Assembly: GCA_032622095.1 (NCBI GenBank)
Contig: CP136062.1
Location: forward strand, 7,963,710 to 8,027,709
Length of the DNA stretch: 64,000 bases
Direction: 5' to 3'
Origin: Siphonodentalium dalli
Taxonomy: Eukaryota; Mollusca; Scaphopoda; Gadilida; Siphonodentaliidae
A program made the translations under genes and the position numbers. Shown here piece by piece: positions 61,571 through 64,000 of the stretch (within the stretch, counting starts at the first letter, position 1; every line of letters starts with the position of its first letter). Under the pieces are notes generated by a model. That model made no database searches. It saw only the letters and a program-made list of their open reading frames with translations, and had not been told where the DNA came from.

Positions 61571-62402
61571 GAGGTAATCATTGGAGTTTTGCTATGCTAA
61601 CAATTCAAAACAATCCTCTCTGGAAAGTCAATATGTGCCATCAAAACGTAAAATAAAACGAACAACAAACACAAACTGAAAAACAATGCCAGGCTAGCCT
61701 TCAATTAAAACAAATGTCATTATGCCGAACTGCAGCCTAACTAATAATTTTTGTAGTTTCAACAGTCTGTTGTGTATTCGAGTGAATTATTTTGTTTACT
61801 CACTTATCGATCTTGACTGGAAGGATTTTAGCAAGCTGTTCACAGTCGTGCACTTCTCCACACAAAATGTTTCGTGTGAAGAAACAGACAGGAACATTAT
61901 TATGACGAATATAAGCCATCATGATACATGTAATGTACAATAACCACCACCCTTTTAATCACACCCCATTTGTATTTAAAATTGTACGCATATAGCGCAC
62001 AACGGGATGACACTAGTGTGTAAACTATCCTCCGAAATTGGTACCATACAACGAAGAATGAAGTACCGGCATATGGCCTAACTTGTATTCTTTCAGAAAC
62101 AGTTAAATTTGTTTCGCACGATATTCCGCTCGCTCATTTCATTTCTGCATAAATTAATCTCATTTCAAACAACTGTTATCGCCTCAAAGTGCATTGTAGC
62201 CATCATTATTCGTTATATAATCCAACATTCTAGCAAACCAGTTCATAATTCAGCACATTCAAACAGTTTTATTCCGTAATCGCTATTTATCGTAAAGGCT
62301 TAGGTAATTAACCAGCGTAATTTATCAACTCGTTACGCGATTGGCGGAATTATTTCAAGCTCCACCCACCGCTGTCATCGGTAAGCGTCGACGCAGATGA
62401 TC

Positions 62403-62448
62403 GGTCATGTGACCGCGTTGTGGTCACGTGATAGCACTCACGTGACTG
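62403..62448. promoter_or_regulatory. Cluster of three E-box-like palindromes
   Basis: GGTCATGTGACC (62,403), GGTCACGTGAT (62,422) and CTCACGTGACT (62,438) lie within 46 bp at 15-19 bp spacing. GTCACGTGAC is the consensus of the MiT/TFE and USF type of bHLH-zip proteins. No gene start could be tied to it. Confidence 0.35.
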
Positions 62449-62634
62449 ATTTCGGATATTTCCGCGATTTTTTTAATATCATAATAATAAAAATACTATC
62501 TGCTCGATTTTGAATTTTCTTGGCGAAATGGGTCTGTTAGACATATATTATTAGTATAAAATATTTTTTTGACAGACTAATTCCTTTAAGTGAGGAATAA
62601 TAGGATCATAGGTAAATGTAATTTACGCACGCTT

Positions 62635-63775
62635 GTTAATTTCGAGAGTAAATTCCAAAATAGCTGCCTGTGGCCATGTTTTTTAACGAAATTCGGAAAA
62701 GTTAGATTACTCCCATCCTGCATCAGAAGATCATTGTGGAATTTAGTCGCGATCGGACGAGGGGTGTCGTCTGTATGGTGAATCAAAGTATTTAGCCATA
62801 CATGGAGTAACATTCAAGATGACCGCTGGTTGTGATGTTTTCACAAGGACATTTTGAGAAAAAGATATGGCTCCCATCTAGTGGTCACCCAAAATATACA
62901 CATGGAGTTTGCCGGCAATCGTAATGCAAAGAGTAAACTCAAATATACTTGGGTTTTACTCTGTACATGACTAAACCATTTGGCACACACACCATACAGA
63001 CTACAGAGTGACAATAGCTGCTGACATCATGTTTTTCATAATAAAATTGCTCCCATTTGGAGGAGATCCTAAACATGGCTGTAACAAATCTCCAATAAAT
63101 GCGGGCTGCAGGGTGCGCCAATCGATTCAAATTTGAAATTTAGCAGGGCGTAGTGCTGGCGGCCATGTTTTTCCCACAAATATCTGGAACAATGGATGGG
63201 TCCTATGATCTAGAGGTCACCCCGATGTTCCATATGAAGTTTGGTAATACTCGGATGAGGGATGTGGCCTGTAATGTGTGCCTAAGAATTTAGTCAAACA
63301 ACGAGTCAAATAAAGATGGGCGCTGCAGCAATGTTTTTTCAAAGAAATTCGGATAAATTGGATGTTTCCCATCTGAGGTCATCCTGGTGATGTATATGAA
63401 GTTTGATGATCAGATGAGCTATGTGTAGTTTGTGACTAAGTCACGCAAACAGTAATATGTAAGATGGCTGCCGGCAGCCATGTTTTATGGCCAAATGACA
63501 AAAAATGTGACTTGTTCCCATGTACAGGTCAATGTTTATATCCATGACAAATTTTATTATCATCAGACGAAGAGTCTAGCCTATGGCCCATGCTAATGGA
63601 TTGGCTATTGAAATAAAAAATGGCGACCATGTTATTTTTGCCGAATGACCCCAAAATGACTAGTTTTTATCTACAGCCACATTTTATAATGATCTGGTCA
63701 AAGGTACGTCCTGTGATATGTGCCAACGGATTTAGTCATGCAAAGAGTAAAATCGTAAAATGGCTGCCAGTGGTA
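62635..63775 (-). repeat. Degenerate reverse satellite array (~7 monomers)
   Basis: Recurring reverse-satellite cores spaced 120-180 bp: GTAAATTCCAAAATAGCTGC (62,648), GTAACATTCAAGATGACCGC, GGCGGCCATGTTTTTCCC (63,150), AAAGATGGGCGCTGCAGC, TAAGATGGCTGCCGGCAGCC (63,462) and TTTAGTCATGCAAAGAGTAA (63,731). One stretch near 62,945-62,985 (TTTTACTCTGTACATGAC) is in forward orientation, so a monomer may be flipped. Divergence is far higher than in the left array, so this is an old, unhomogenised remnant. Confidence 0.8.
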
Positions 63776-64000
63776 TTATATTACCCATTGCAACTTCCAA
63801 AATCGTTTTGAAAACTTACTGTATGGGTATATGCATCTCACATAACCAGGTATATTTACCAATTACTACTAATGTGCCAACGACGCCTGTTTTGCCCCAG
63901 GATTATATTGGTGTGGAATTGCCCAGAGTTATCCAGAGACTGACTGATAGACAAAACCACTGAATCTGCTGAATCAATATACATGTACACAGGGAGCCAT
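63776..64000. other. Right edge, unassigned
   Basis: No recognised repeat. The 67-codon frame at 63,760-63,963 is partly in satellite and has no domain, although its distal part (LPITTNVPTTPVLPQDYIG) is not obviously repeat-derived. Confidence 0.35.

Larger units (their letters stand above)
60740..62590. other. Stretch without a recognisable large gene
   Basis: Apart from the THAP-like start, the paired CTCTTTATTG units and the E-box cluster, no gene or element is recognised. The frames at 60,942-61,163 and 61,722-61,943 have no domains. Confidence 0.4.

Noticed and set aside
62403-62448. Promoter of a specific gene
   Set aside because: No coding start with support lies on either side, so only a regulatory-site candidate is reported.

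Overview
The window looks like nuclear DNA from a marine invertebrate, most likely a lophotrochozoan and perhaps a bivalve mollusc. This rests on the low-GC repeat-rich composition, the many TACATGTA palindromes, the recurrent GGGCCATAACTC motif, ~160-bp satellite monomers that also sit inside dispersed elements next to a CA/GT microsatellite, and a 5S-derived sequence of metazoan type. The taxon is inference. There is no bacterial-style gene organisation, and almost all the short open frames are products of repeats.

Layout. (1) 1-22,337: one uninterrupted forward satellite array of about 139 monomers, built from an A-B-C triad (about 164+155+163 = 482 bp). Above this lie 964/965-bp double triads, a 2,414-bp block present about 2.1 times (1.25-6.3 kb) and a 2,567-bp block present twice (about 15.6-20.1 kb). 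Hybrid monomers mark past unequal exchange. (2) 22,338-31,723: a composite unit of about 3,156 bp repeated three times head to tail, nearly identical. Each unit carries about ten monomers of the same satellite family in the opposite orientation, a CA microsatellite, a long non-satellite flank and a TACATGTA-rich patch. (3) 31,666-31,824: the third unit stops at the centre of a 159-bp near-perfect palindrome whose tip resembles a degenerate hammerhead ribozyme core. (4) 31.8-64 kb: a mosaic of non-autonomous elements: three terminal-inverted-repeat (TIR) families with two or more copies each, a larger TIR element enclosing a satellite monomer, a foldback element with internal tandem repeats, a non-autonomous hAT with an 8-bp target duplication, a two-copy dispersed repeat of about 820 bp, a truncated LINE, solo satellite-bearing elements, and a degenerate reverse satellite array near the right end.

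Host gene content is thin and uncertain. The best candidate is a plus-strand gene at about 52.5-54.65 kb: an ETS/YY1-like promoter patch, two short coding frames, and a clean 75-codon last exon (54,295-54,522) that starts right after a splice acceptor and is followed by AATAAA signals. A second set of unrecognised exon-like frames lies at 45.58-46.52 kb. A short THAP-like start (61,307) and a 120-bp 5S rRNA-derived sequence (49,501-49,620) nested inside a TIR element complete the list.

The main story is one satellite family in four settings: a large homogenised array, an inverted composite tandem repeat, short solo elements next to a microsatellite, and a single monomer inside a TIR element. 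This suggests that mobile elements carry and seed the satellite.
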